From Streptomyces galbus (GTDB lineage Bacteria > Actinomycetota > Actinomycetes > Streptomycetales > Streptomycetaceae), in NCBI RefSeq assembly GCF_005280195.1, contig NZ_SZPR01000023.1, positions 62,001 through 126,000 of the forward strand: DNA of 64,000 nt, read 5' to 3'. The number at the start of each line of letters is the position of its first letter. Positions within the stretch are counted from its first letter, which is position 1. Shown here piece by piece: positions 40,645-54,025 of the stretch. The notes under the pieces were generated by a model that had not been told where the DNA came from, made no database searches, and saw only the letters and a program-made list of their open reading frames with translations. A program made the translations under genes and the position numbers.

Positions 40645-41067
40645 TCACGCGTGGCGCACGGCTCCCGGGCGGCTGCCCTCGAAGGCCTCCAGGAAGTCCC
40701 GCACGACGTCGCGGGAGAACGGGTCGGTGTCCGGGTCCGCCGGTGTCACCACGCTGACCGCGTAGAGGACCTCCCCGAGCGGCTGACGGTGGGCCCGGTA
40801 GAAGACGGCGTAGGCACCCTGTCCCGCGGCGTCCGGGCCGTGGCCGGCGCCCTCCCCCGGCCGGCCCGGGGAGAACGTGACGGCCGACGGGCGGCCGTCC
40901 TCCCCGGGCTCCGGCAGGTGCCAGTCCTCGAGGGCGTCCGGCGGCAGCGGCTCCCCGTCCACGTGCAGTCCGGGCCAGCGCTGCTGGGCGCGGCGGACGA
41001 AGCGGAACATGGCGTGGAACAGCGACGAGTCCGCGACGAAGTCCGTCGCGTAGCCGGTCGGCAACAT
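40645..41067 (-). CDS. Hypothetical protein, 140 aa
   Basis: Not recognised. Soluble, acidic protein with mixed alpha/beta composition: TDFVADSSLFHAMFRFVRRAQQRWPG at the start, YAVFYRAHRQPLGEVLYAVSVVTPADPDTDPFSRDVVRDFLEAFEGSRPG at the end, and a Gly/Pro-rich middle. No signal peptide, membrane helix or catalytic motif. GGAGGACAG stands directly before ATG 41067, good support for expression. Ends just upstream of the S10 promoter, whose -35 lies 30 bases away. Lies with the next gene in the short interval between tuf and rpsJ. Confidence 0.75.
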   Translation of the reverse strand: MLPTGYATDFVADSSLFHAMFRFVRRAQQRWPGLHVDGEPLPPDALEDWHLPEPGEDGRPSAVTFSPGRPGEGAGHGPDAAGQGAYAVFYRAHRQPLGEVLYAVSVVTPADPDTDPFSRDVVRDFLEAFEGSRPGAVRHA

Positions 41068-41226
41068 CTGTCCTCCGTGCCGTGGATGCCGTCGTGCGGT
41101 GCGGTGGAGCGGCCCCGGCCGCCGCCGGGCACCGTCAGCCTAGGGACCCTGCCGCTCCCCCGGGGGCCGCACCAGCGATTCCGCCCCATCCGCACGCTCC
41201 TCGGCGCGCCGGGTTGACGCGACGGC

Positions 41227-41577
41227 TCAGGAACTCCCCCAGGAGCGCCGGCCGGCGCCCCCGCGTCCCTGGCCCGCCGACCGCGTCCCGGAGGGCGTAC
41301 GGGGCCGGCGCCGGGCGACGGGGCCCCGTCCCGTGCGGCGGCCGACGGCCAGGCTCACCACGCCCGCGCCCAGCCCGATCAGGCCGAGCCGCACGCACCA
41401 CTGCCCGGCCAGCCCGTGCCCGCACAGCGGCTCCAGGGCGAGCAGGGCCGTGCCCAGCGGGAAGCTGGCCACGACGACGGCCAGCACCAGCGGGAACGGC
41501 GGCTCCGTGGTCAGGGTGAGCAGGGAGCCGGCCAGCACGACGACGACGGCGACGACGACAAGCACGGCGGTGTCCAT
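41227..41577 (-). CDS. Small integral membrane protein, 116 aa
   Basis: Three hydrophobic helices: about 4-22 (AVLVVVAVVVVLAGSLLTL), 28-48 (FPLVLAVVVASFPLGTALLAL) and 58-80 (WCVRLGLIGLGAGVVSLAVG). An Arg/Gly-rich cytoplasmic tail of about 35 residues follows. Function unknown. AAGGGTGGAGGC before ATG 41577 is a good ribosome-binding site; the ATG at 41703 would lie in the tuf downstream region. Codirectional with tuf but behind its terminator. Confidence 0.7.
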   Translation of the reverse strand: MDTAVLVVVAVVVVLAGSLLTLTTEPPFPLVLAVVVASFPLGTALLALEPLCGHGLAGQWCVRLGLIGLGAGVVSLAVGRRTGRGPVARRRPRTPSGTRSAGQGRGGAGRRSWGSS

Positions 41578-41722
41578 GCCTCCACCCTTGCGGCCGCGGA
41601 CGCGTCCGGCGTCCGCCGGGAGCACGAACGGCGCCTTGGCCCCTGGACGGACCCGGTGTCCCCCCTGAGGACTACACGGCCCCGCCCGGGACCGCGCCGG
41701 CATCGCGCCGGGGCATGCGAAA

Positions 41723-41751
41723 GGGCCCGTACGAACGAGTCGTACGGGCCC
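41723..41751. terminator. Terminator downstream of tuf
   Basis: A perfect 12-bp stem GGGCCCGTACGA / TCGTACGGGCCC with a five-base loop ACGAG, 55 bases after the tuf stop codon. Marks the end of the str operon. Confidence 0.85.
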
Positions 41752-41806
41752 CCTCAGGTGCTCGCGGATGGAGCTACCGGGTCAACAGACCCCAAGCAAG
41801 CGGAAC

Positions 41807-43000
<1,194 letters not shown>

Positions 43001-43079
43001 TGGGGTCCTCCTGGGAGTGGTTCTGGTACGCCTTACTTCATCGGCGCCAGGTGATCTTTGCTGTTAAGTCCCGGGCCCC

Positions 43080-43110
43080 GGGGCAAACACCTTTTTCGGG
43101 CGTTTGCCCC
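43080..43110. terminator. Hairpin in the fusA-tuf gap
   Basis: GGGGCAAAC (43080-43088) and GTTTGCCCC (43102-43110) form a 9-bp stem with a 13-base loop containing a T/A run. It is placed where Streptomyces tuf1 is known to have independent transcription in addition to fusA read-through; possible partial terminator. Confidence 0.55.
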
Positions 43111-43153
43111 GCGAGGCTCCGGGGTCAAGCCTAAGGCGTCGGAACGCGGTGCG

Positions 43154-45280
43154 TTACTCGCCCTTGGCCTTCGCGATGATCTCCTCGGCGACGTTCCGGG
43201 GAACCTCGGCGTAGGAGTCGAACTGCATGGAGTAGCTGGCGCGGCCGGACGTCTTGCTGCGCAGGTCGCCGACGTAACCGAACATCTCCGAGAGGGGCAC
43301 GAGACCCTTCACGACGCGGGCACCGGCCCGCTCCTCCATGGCCTGGATCTGGCCACGGCGGGAGTTGATGTCGCCGATGACGTCACCCATGTAGTCCTCG
43401 GGCGTGGTGACCTCGACGGCCATCATCGGCTCGAGCAGCACGGGGCTGGCCTTGCGCGCGGCCTCCTTGAAGGCCTGCGAGCCGGCGATCTTGAACGCGA
43501 GCTCGGAGGAGTCCACCTCGTGGTAGGCACCGTCGAGCAGCGTGACGCGCACGCCGGTCATCTCGTAGCCCGCGAGGATGCCGAACTGCATGGCCTCCTG
43601 GGCGCCGGCGTCCACCGAAGGGATGTACTCCTTCGGGATGCGACCACCGGTCACCTTGTTCACGAACTCGTACGAGGTGTCGCCGCTCTCGATCGGCTCG
43701 ACCGCGATGATGACCCGACCGAACTGACCGGTACCACCGGTCTGCTTCTTGTGGGTGTACTCGACCTTCTCCACAGCCTTGCGGATGGTCTCGCGGTACG
43801 CGACCTGCGGCTTGCCGACGTTGGCCTCGACCTTGAACTCACGGCGCATGCGGTCGACCAGCACCTCGAGGTGCAGCTCGCCCATACCGCCGATGATGGT
43901 CTGGCCGGTCTCCTCGTTCGTGGAGACCTGGAAGGACGGGTCCTCCTCGGCCAGGCGCTGGATCGCGACGCCCAGCTTCTCCTGGTCGCCCTTCGACTTG
44001 GGCTCGATGGCGACCTGGATCACCGGCGCCGGGAAGTCCATGGACTCCAGGATCACCGGGGACTTCTCGTCGGACAGCGTCTCACCGGTGGTGGTCTGCT
44101 TCAGGCCCATGACGGCGACGATGTCGCCGGCGCCCACCGACTCGATCTCCTCACGCTTGTTGGCGTGCATGCGGTAGATCTTGCCGATGCGCTCCTTGCG
44201 GCCCTTGACGGAGTTCAGCACCGAGGTGCCGGACTGCAGGCGGCCGGAGTACACGCGGACGAAGGTGAGCTTGCCCAGGTGCGGGTCGCTCATGATCTTG
44301 AACGCCAGCGCGGAGAGCGGCTCGTCGTCCGAGGGCTTGCGCTTGATGACCGTCTCCGGGTCCTTGACGTCGTGGCCCTCGATGGCCTCGATGTCGACCG
44401 GGGACGGCAGGTAGCGCACGACCGCGTCGAGCAGGGGCTGGACGCCCTTGTTCTTGAACGCGGTGCCGCAGAACACCGGGGTCACCGTGGTGCCGGTGCC
44501 CTTGCCGGACGCGATGGTGATACGACGGACCGCGGCGTACAGCTGCTCCTCGGTGGGCTCCTCGCCCTCCAGGTACAGCTCCATGATCTCTTCGTCGTTC
44601 TCGGCGACGGCCTCGACCAGCTTGGCGCGCCATTCCTCGGCGGCCTCGGTGTGCGTGGCCGGGATGTCGACGATGTCGTACATCTCGCCCTTGGTCGCCT
44701 CGGCGGACCAGACCAGGGCCTTCATCTTCACCAGGTCGACGACACCCTTGAAGTCCGCCTCGGCGCCGATCGGCAGCTGCATGACGAGCGGCTGGGCGCC
44801 CAGGCGGTCGGTGATCATGTCGACGCAGCGGTGGAACTCGGCACCGGTGCGGTCCAGCTTGTTGACGAAGCAGATGCGCGGAACGCCGTAGCGGTCCGCC
44901 TGGCGCCACACCGTCTCGGACTGGGGCTCTACGCCGGCGACGCCGTCGAACACCGTGACAGCACCGTCGAGCACGCGCAGGGAGCGCTCCACCTCGACGG
45001 TGAAGTCCACGTGGCCCGGCGTGTCGATGATGTTGATGGTGTGGTCGACGTCTTCCAGCGACCAGTGACAGGTGGTGGCAGCAGAGGTGATCGTGATGCC
45101 ACGCTCCTGCTCCTGCTCCATCCAGTCCATGGTGGCGGCGCCGTCGTGGACCTCACCGATCTTGTAGGACACACCGGTGTAGAACAGGATCCGCTCGGTG
45201 GTGGTCGTCTTGCCCGCGTCGATGTGGGCCATGATGCCGATGTTGCGCACCTTGGCCAGGTCAAGCGAAGTGGTAGCCAT
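43154..45280 (-). CDS. fusA: Elongation factor G
   Basis: 708 residues; translocation GTPase. G1 AHIDAGKTTTTERIL, switch RGITITSAATTCHW, G3 DTPGHVDFT and G4 NKLDRTGAEF lie in domain I. The domain IV and V signatures GMGELHLEVLVDRMRREFKVEANVGKPQVAYRE and FGYVGDLRSKTSGRASYSMQFDSYAEVP are present. ATG 45280. 39 bases after rpsG, within the str operon. Sequence looks wild type for fusidic-acid contact regions as far as can be judged by eye. Confidence 0.99.
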   Translation of the reverse strand: MATTSLDLAKVRNIGIMAHIDAGKTTTTERILFYTGVSYKIGEVHDGAATMDWMEQEQERGITITSAATTCHWSLEDVDHTINIIDTPGHVDFTVEVERSLRVLDGAVTVFDGVAGVEPQSETVWRQADRYGVPRICFVNKLDRTGAEFHRCVDMITDRLGAQPLVMQLPIGAEADFKGVVDLVKMKALVWSAEATKGEMYDIVDIPATHTEAAEEWRAKLVEAVAENDEEIMELYLEGEEPTEEQLYAAVRRITIASGKGTGTTVTPVFCGTAFKNKGVQPLLDAVVRYLPSPVDIEAIEGHDVKDPETVIKRKPSDDEPLSALAFKIMSDPHLGKLTFVRVYSGRLQSGTSVLNSVKGRKERIGKIYRMHANKREEIESVGAGDIVAVMGLKQTTTGETLSDEKSPVILESMDFPAPVIQVAIEPKSKGDQEKLGVAIQRLAEEDPSFQVSTNEETGQTIIGGMGELHLEVLVDRMRREFKVEANVGKPQVAYRETIRKAVEKVEYTHKKQTGGTGQFGRVIIAVEPIESGDTSYEFVNKVTGGRIPKEYIPSVDAGAQEAMQFGILAGYEMTGVRVTLLDGAYHEVDSSELAFKIAGSQAFKEAARKASPVLLEPMMAVEVTTPEDYMGDVIGDINSRRGQIQAMEERAGARVVKGLVPLSEMFGYVGDLRSKTSGRASYSMQFDSYAEVPRNVAEEIIAKAKGE

Positions 45281-45319
45281 AAGGCTTCAGTCTTCTCTCG
45301 GTCTCGATGTGGGTTGCGA

Positions 45320-45790
45320 CTACCAGCGGTAGTGCGCGAAGGCCTTGTTGGACTCGGCCATCTTGTGCGTGTCCTCGCGCTTCTTCACAGCGGCGCCCAG
45401 GCCGTTGCTGGCGTCGAGGAGCTCGTTCAGCAGACGCTCGGTCATGGTCTTCTCGCGACGGGCGCGGGAGTAACCGACGAGCCAGCGCAGCGCCAGGGTG
45501 TTGGCACGACCGGGCTTGACCTCGATCGGGACCTGGTAGGTGGCGCCACCGACACGGCGGGACTTGACCTCGATGGTCGGCTTGATGTTCTCGAGAGCGC
45601 GCTTGAGCGTGATGACCGGGTCGTTGCCGGTCTTGTCGCGCAGGCCCTCCATGGCGCCGTAGACGATGCGCTCGGCGGTGGAGCGCTTGCCGTTCAGCAG
45701 CACCTTGTTGATGAGGGAGGTCACCAGAGGAGAACCGTAGACCGGGTCGATGATGACCGGGCGCTTCGGGGCGGGGCCCTTACGAGGCAT
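45320..45790 (-). CDS. rpsG: 30S ribosomal protein S7
   Basis: 156 residues; uS7, head assembly initiator. PRKGPAPKRPVIIDPVYGSPLVTSLINKVLLNGKRSTAERIVYGAME and GGATYQVPIEVKPGRANTLALRWLVGYSRARREKTMTERLLNELLDASN are typical. Two bases after the rpsL stop. Confidence 0.99.
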   Translation of the reverse strand: MPRKGPAPKRPVIIDPVYGSPLVTSLINKVLLNGKRSTAERIVYGAMEGLRDKTGNDPVITLKRALENIKPTIEVKSRRVGGATYQVPIEVKPGRANTLALRWLVGYSRARREKTMTERLLNELLDASNGLGAAVKKREDTHKMAESNKAFAHYRW

Positions 45791-45792
45791 TC

Positions 45793-46164
45793 TTACTTCT
45801 CCTTCTTGGCGCCGTAACGGCTGCGAGCCTGCTTGCGGTTCTTGACACCCTGGGTGTCGAGCGAGCCGCGGATGATCTTGTAGCGAACACCCGGCAGGTC
45901 CTTCACACGGCCGCCGCGCACGAGCACGATGGAGTGCTCCTGCAGGTTGTGTCCCTCACCCGGAATGTAAGCGGTGACCTCGATCCCGCTGGTCAGACGC
46001 ACACGCGCGACCTTACGCAGGGCCGAGTTCGGCTTCTTCGGGGTGGTCGTGAACACACGCGTGCAGACGCCCCGACGCTGAGGAGAACCCTCGAGTGCGG
46101 GCGTCTTGTTCTTCTCGACCTTGTCCTGCCGGCCCTTGCGGACCAGCTGCTGGATCGTAGGCAC
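45793..46164 (-). CDS. rpsL: 30S ribosomal protein S12
   Basis: 123 residues; uS12 of the decoding centre. PTIQQLVRKGRQDKVEKNKTPALEGSPQRRGVCTRVFTTTPKKPNSALRKVARVRLTSGIEVTAYIPGEGHNLQEHSIVLVRGGRVKDLPGVRYKIIRG. The streptomycin-target lysines in TPKKPNS (Lys43) and GRVKDLPG (Lys88) are wild type. GTG start at 46164 after CCGGAGAAGTA; the ATG at 46260 was rejected as it lies in the leader. First gene of the str operon. Confidence 0.99.
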   Translation of the reverse strand: MPTIQQLVRKGRQDKVEKNKTPALEGSPQRRGVCTRVFTTTPKKPNSALRKVARVRLTSGIEVTAYIPGEGHNLQEHSIVLVRGGRVKDLPGVRYKIIRGSLDTQGVKNRKQARSRYGAKKEK

Positions 46165-46214
46165 TACTTCTCCGGTTTCTGTGTGCCGATGGGTACAGCT
46201 AACCTGGAACGTCG

Positions 46215-46251
46215 CCGACCCACGCGGTCGGGTGTGTCGAATCCCGCGGAC
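46215..46251 (-). promoter_or_regulatory. Shared ribosomal-operon leader element, str copy
   Basis: On the transcript: GTCCGCGGGA, a 2-base spacer, CGACACAC, then CCGACCGCGTGGGTCGG, about 50 bases before rpsL. Identical to the S10-leader element over the 17-base hairpin and differing by one base in the preceding octamer. Confidence 0.7.
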
Positions 46252-46361
46252 CCCCGCCACCGGGGTGGAGGAAAGCGCGGATTACGGTGGCCGCTCAGGG
46301 ACCCCGTGTGCGGTTCGCAGGCACGCACAAGGGCCAGGGCACACCCCAGGCACAAGGTCTG

Positions 46362-46390
46362 AGCGTACCCAGCGCACGTACTCCGGTCAA
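46362..46390 (-). promoter_or_regulatory. Predicted str operon (rpsL) promoter
   Basis: -35 TTGACC (46390-46385), 17-base spacer, -10 TACGCT (46367-46362). Start of transcription would be near 46355, giving a leader of about 190 nt that includes the element at 46215-46251. The -35 lies only 25 bases from the end of the upstream glycosyltransferase gene. Confidence 0.7.
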
Positions 46391-46415
46391 AACAGAAACC
46401 GGAGAGCCCGTCTCC

Positions 46416-47432
46416 TTACCACAGGGAACGCCGGCGCGCGACCGGGGATTCCTCGGCCGAGTCGTGGCTCACGTAGTACGAGGGCCGGTTCTGCACCGCC
46501 GTGTAGATGCGGGCCACGTACTCGCCGAGCAGCCCCACGCAGATGAGCTGTACGGCACCGATGAACAGCACCCCGGTGAACAGGGACGTCCACCCCGGGA
46601 CCGTGCGGCCGAGGGCGTACGCCCCCAACGTGTACCCCATCAGACCGAGGCACACCAGGAACGCGCAGCCACCGAGCCAGGTGGCCAGCCGCAGCGGCGC
46701 CGCCGAGAAGCTCGTCACACTGTCCACCGCGAGCCGGATCATCCGCCCCAGGGGATACTTGCTGCGCCCGGCCGTGCGCGCGGCCCGCTCGTAGGTGACC
46801 CGCCCGCTGGGGAACCCCAGCCAGGGCACCAGCAGCCGGTAGACCCGCTGCTGGTCCGGCAGCTCCTTCAGCGCGTCCACCGCGGCCCGGCTCAGCAGCC
46901 GGAAGTCGCCCGCCTGCGCGGGCACGGACGGCCCCGCGAGCCGGCGCACGAGCCGGTAGTACCCGGCCGCCGTCCACCGCTTGAAGCCGGTGTCGCTGGC
47001 CCGGTCGGCGCGGATGCCGTAGACGATGTCCAGGCCCTCCTCCCGGGCCAGCCGCAGCATCTCGGGGATCTTCTCGGGCGGGTCCTGGAGGTCGGCGTCC
47101 AGGCTGACCACGTACTCCCCCACCGCCCGGTCGAGCCCGGCGGTCAGCGCGGCCTGGTGGCCGCAGTTGCGGCGCAGACCTATGACCCGCAGCTCGGGCC
47201 AGCCCAGCCGGAAGGCCGCGAGCAGGGCGGCGGTGCGGTCGGTGCTGCCGTCGTCCACGGCGACGAGCTCGTACGGCACGCCGAGGGCGTCGAGGACCGG
47301 GCGCAGCCTGCCGACGAGGGCGGGCAGCGCTTCCTCCTCGTCGTACATCGGTATGACGACGGACAGCACGGTCGTCGCGGTCCTCGCACCGGATTCCGCC
47401 AATCCCCCGGGTTCGCCGGACTCCTCGGACAC
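46416..47432 (-). CDS. GT2 family glycosyltransferase (polyprenyl-phosphate type)
   Basis: 338 residues. N-terminal GT-A domain (about 20-235): LSVVIPMYDEEEALPALVGRLRPVLD, VDDGSTDRTAALLAAF, RNCGHQAALTAGLDRAVGEYVVSLDADLQDPPEKIPEML (metal-binding DAD) and PAQAGDFRLLSRAAVDAL. Two C-terminal membrane helices (about 250-275 and 285-310) follow, as in DPM1/ArnC/GtrB-like enzymes. These use UDP- or GDP-sugars to glycosylate polyprenyl phosphate. GTG start at 47432 after GGAGGGGCG. Divergent from the membrane mannosyltransferase-like gene, which could use its product. Confidence 0.88.
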   Translation of the reverse strand: MSEESGEPGGLAESGARTATTVLSVVIPMYDEEEALPALVGRLRPVLDALGVPYELVAVDDGSTDRTAALLAAFRLGWPELRVIGLRRNCGHQAALTAGLDRAVGEYVVSLDADLQDPPEKIPEMLRLAREEGLDIVYGIRADRASDTGFKRWTAAGYYRLVRRLAGPSVPAQAGDFRLLSRAAVDALKELPDQQRVYRLLVPWLGFPSGRVTYERAARTAGRSKYPLGRMIRLAVDSVTSFSAAPLRLATWLGGCAFLVCLGLMGYTLGAYALGRTVPGWTSLFTGVLFIGAVQLICVGLLGEYVARIYTAVQNRPSYYVSHDSAEESPVARRRSLW

Positions 47433-47578
47433 CCGCCCCTCCCCCCTTCGTGGCGCACGTGCGACTCTGTGGCCGCACGCACACGACTCTGTTGTGATCT
47501 TATGACTGGCACGTTCAGGACCATCCGGACAGCGGGACGCCCCCGGGCCCGGTGGTCGACCGAGGGGGGACCGCGGGG

Positions 47579-48853
47579 ATGAGCACCGCTTCCAGGGACA
47601 CGGCGGAGGACTCCGCCCGCCCCGGCGAACGGGCCGGACGGCCCCGCACGGGCCGCCTGTCGCTGCCGCCCGCCGCCCGACCCTACGTGCCCCCGCTCGT
47701 CCTGTACGGCGTCACCAAGCTCGTCGGCCTCACCATCTTCGCGTGTCTGCTGGAGTACGCCGGGGACTACCGGAAAAAGGAGCCGCGGTTCGGCGGCGGC
47801 GCCCACTGGTGGGACGTGCTGCAGACCTGGGACGGCTGGTGGTACCTCCAGGTCGCCGAGAAGGGCTACGACCCGCGGCCCCTGCAGCCGCTCGCGCCGG
47901 GCGGGCTGTTCACGGTCCAGCAGAACTCGGTCGCCTTCTTCCCGCTGTACCCCGGCCTGATCCGGGGCGTCTCCGAGGTCACCGGCCTCGGCCTGTACGG
48001 CTCCGCGATCCTGGTGTCGGTGCTGGCGTCCTTCGTGGCGGCCGCCGGCATCTACGCGGTGGTCGCGGCCCTGGCCGGTACGCGCGCGGGGACGATCGCC
48101 GCCGGACTGTGGGCGGTGGCCCCCGGCGCCGGCGTCGAGTGGGCGGTGTACTCGGAGTCGCTGTTCGTCGCGATCGCCGCCTGGGCCTGCTGGTGCGTGA
48201 TGACGAAGCGCTGGCTGGCGGCGGGCCTGCTGGCCTTCTTCGCGGGCCTGAACCGGCCCACCTCGGCCGCCCTCATCGGCGCCGTGGGTCTCGCCGCCCT
48301 CGTCACGCTGCTGCGGCCGGACAGTCGGCGCGAACAGGGCGTTCTCGGGCCGGTGTACGCGATGGTGGCGGCACCGCTCGGGCTGCTGACCTACATCGCC
48401 TGGGTCGGGCTGAGCATGGGCGACCTGACGGCGTACTTCACGCTCCAGCGCGAGGGGTGGGCGCACTACTTCGACGGGGGCGCGTACACCCTGGACGTGC
48501 TGCGCAACGTCGCCGTCGGGCACAACGACTACCTGTTCGCGTTCTCCGTCCCGGACCTGCTCGGCGTGCAGCTGGTGATCGCGCTGCCGTTCCTGATCGC
48601 GCTGATGCTGCGCAGGAAGCCGCCGCTGGTGCTGGTGGCGTACACCCTGGCGAGCGTCCTGACGGTGCTCGGCACCCAGCAGATGTTCGGGAACACCGGC
48701 CGCTACCTGCTGCCCGCCTTCCCGCTGCTGCTGGCGCCCGCGGCCGCCCTGGGCCGGCTGAGGTGGCCGACGCTGACGGTGTTCTTCACGACGGCGGCGG
48801 TGGCGTCGGGCTGGTACGCGCACTACGTGATCTTCGAGCTGGGGATCCCGTAG
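47579..48853 (+). CDS. Polytopic membrane protein, PIG-V-like mannosyltransferase
   Basis: 424 residues with about ten to eleven membrane helices. WWDVLQTWDGWWYLQVAEKGYDP (about 80-102) matches the W-D-x-x-W/H-Y loop of PIG-V-type dolichol-phosphate-mannose transferases. QQNSVAFFPLYPGLIRG, then EWAVYSESLFVAIAAWACWCV and FFAGLNRPTSAALIG, are other blocks of that family. Likely transfers a polyprenyl-linked sugar to an envelope acceptor; acceptor unknown. ATG 47579 chosen because a Pro/Arg-rich cytoplasmic tail leads directly to the first helix; a start 27 bases upstream is in frame. Confidence 0.75.
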   Translation: MSTASRDTAEDSARPGERAGRPRTGRLSLPPAARPYVPPLVLYGVTKLVGLTIFACLLEYAGDYRKKEPRFGGGAHWWDVLQTWDGWWYLQVAEKGYDPRPLQPLAPGGLFTVQQNSVAFFPLYPGLIRGVSEVTGLGLYGSAILVSVLASFVAAAGIYAVVAALAGTRAGTIAAGLWAVAPGAGVEWAVYSESLFVAIAAWACWCVMTKRWLAAGLLAFFAGLNRPTSAALIGAVGLAALVTLLRPDSRREQGVLGPVYAMVAAPLGLLTYIAWVGLSMGDLTAYFTLQREGWAHYFDGGAYTLDVLRNVAVGHNDYLFAFSVPDLLGVQLVIALPFLIALMLRRKPPLVLVAYTLASVLTVLGTQQMFGNTGRYLLPAFPLLLAPAAALGRLRWPTLTVFFTTAAVASGWYAHYVIFELGIP

Positions 48854-48883
48854 GGGGCGGGTGGCGTCCGCTCGCGCACCGCG

Positions 48884-49414
48884 TCAGGTGCCGGAGGCCG
48901 TCGCCAGGGTGAGGATCACCACCACCACCGCCCAGCCCGCGACCGACAGCCAGCCCAGGATCAGGCCGGCCAGCGCGAACCCGTCACCGCCCTCGCCGGT
49001 GCGGCGGATCTCCGCGCGGGCGGTGTGCCCGAGGATCACCGCCGGGAGGCCGGTCAGGCCCATGGTCATCGTGGTGAGGATGCCGCACACCATGGCGCCG
49101 ACCGCCTTGCCGTTGGTCGGCGGGGCGGGCGCGGGCAGGAAGGTGCGCGGCACGGGGGCGGTGTAAGGCTGCGGGAGGGCCGGCTGGGCGGCCACGGGGC
49201 CCTGGGGCAGGTCGGCGACCAGCAGGGACAGCTCGCCGACCGTGCGGGCCTCGTAGGCCCGGGCCACCCGCTTCTCGAACTCGGGCTGCTGCAGGCGCCC
49301 CTCGCTGAACCCGGCTCTGAGCACGTCGACGGCGCGCTCGCGGTCGGCGTGGGAGGCGAGCATGGCCCCACTGCTCTGCCCCTGCCACGGCTGCCATGGC
49401 GACGGATACGACAC
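48884..49414 (-). CDS. DUF1707 and DUF4190 membrane protein
   Basis: 176 residues. Residues about 18-70 (MLASHADRERAVDVLRAGFSEGRLQQPEFEKRVARAYEARTVGELSLLVADLP) are a clear DUF1707, a short helical domain common in actinobacteria. After a Pro-rich linker a DUF4190 domain with two membrane helices follows (about 100-172: AVGAMVCGILTTMTMGLTGLPAVILGHTARAEIRRTGEGGDGFALAGLILGWLSVAGW). Function unknown; some DUF1707 proteins are envelope-stress or sporulation linked. Ends convergently 30 bases from the previous gene. Confidence 0.9.
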   Translation of the reverse strand: MSYPSPWQPWQGQSSGAMLASHADRERAVDVLRAGFSEGRLQQPEFEKRVARAYEARTVGELSLLVADLPQGPVAAQPALPQPYTAPVPRTFLPAPAPPTNGKAVGAMVCGILTTMTMGLTGLPAVILGHTARAEIRRTGEGGDGFALAGLILGWLSVAGWAVVVVILTLATASGT

Positions 49415-49650
49415 GGACCCACCTCCCCCGGTGGCTGACTGCCTCCATCATGACCCAACGCGGCACGGGCGGGCGCGGTTCCCTCCGGGCGAGCCACCGG
49501 CAGTCGCCGTGACGCTGTGTCACAAATCGACTTCGGCAAACACGGAGCGACACCACCGGAATGCTCGTACACTAGTTCGAACCAGTGCCGCGCCGGTCCC
49601 GCGCCGGCGCACCACCGAGGGGACGGCATCACCGTGGAACGGAGAGACCC

Positions 49651-49920
49651 ATGACCGATCCGCCGCACCTCCCGCCCGACCCGACCGCCGTCGCCGTCGA
49701 GCTGGAGCGGCTGCGCGGCACCGTCGAGGCCGGCTTCGCCCGGATCGACGGCTCGCTCGCGCTGCTGGTCCAGCGCAGCGACCAGACCGACAGACAGCTC
49801 GCCGACCACGAGCAGCGCCTGGAGGCCCTGGAGCGCTCCCGCTGGCCGCTCGCCAGCGTCGGCACGCTGGCCGCCGTCGCCACGGTCGTCGTCACGGCCT
49901 GGCAGCTCGCCGGCCGCTGA
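49651..49920 (+). CDS. Small coiled-coil membrane protein, 89 aa
   Basis: MTDPPHLPPDP is followed by a heptad-patterned helix of about 50 residues (VAVELERLRGTVEAGFARIDGSLALLVQRSDQTDRQLADHEQRLEALERSR), then one C-terminal transmembrane helix (LASVGTLAAVATVVVTAWQLAG). This tail-anchored plan resembles small phage-type or bacterial membrane tethers; no family named. GGAGAGACCC precedes ATG 49651. In the 236-base divergent gap to the DUF1707 gene lies GTGAC-GCTGT-GTCAC near 49507. Convergent with rpoC. Confidence 0.75.
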   Translation: MTDPPHLPPDPTAVAVELERLRGTVEAGFARIDGSLALLVQRSDQTDRQLADHEQRLEALERSRWPLASVGTLAAVATVVVTAWQLAGR

Positions 49921-49946
49921 GCGCCCGCCGACCGGCCGCGGACACG

Positions 49947-49991
49947 CCGGAGGGCGGCCACCCCGTCGCGCACGGGGTGGCCGCCCTCCGG
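49947..49991. terminator. Bidirectional terminator downstream of rpoC
   Basis: A perfect 20-bp stem CCGGAGGGCGGCCACCCCGT / ACGGGGTGGCCGCCCTCCGG with loop CGCGC; on the plus strand TTCTTCT follows. It lies between the 89-aa gene and the rpoC stop and serves both. One of the longest perfect hairpins in the window. Confidence 0.92.
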
Positions 49992-50024
49992 TTCTTCTCA
50001 GCTACTCACCGGCCGAGCTGCCGC

Positions 50025-53924
<3,900 letters not shown>

Positions 53925-54025
53925 TATGCGTCAATCCCTCTCAGGGTCGTGAGTCTGTGGTCTGAAACGGGGGCCTGGGGGTCGGCGGGGGCCACGCACG
54001 GTGGCGGGCCCCGGCCGGACTCCCG

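Noticed and set aside
43058..45817. 919-codon open frame on the plus strand
   Set aside because: Antisense shadow of fusA and rpsG; no start signal and no similarity to a known family.
45793..46164. Possible streptomycin-resistance change in S12
   Set aside because: Lys43 and Lys88 are both wild type.
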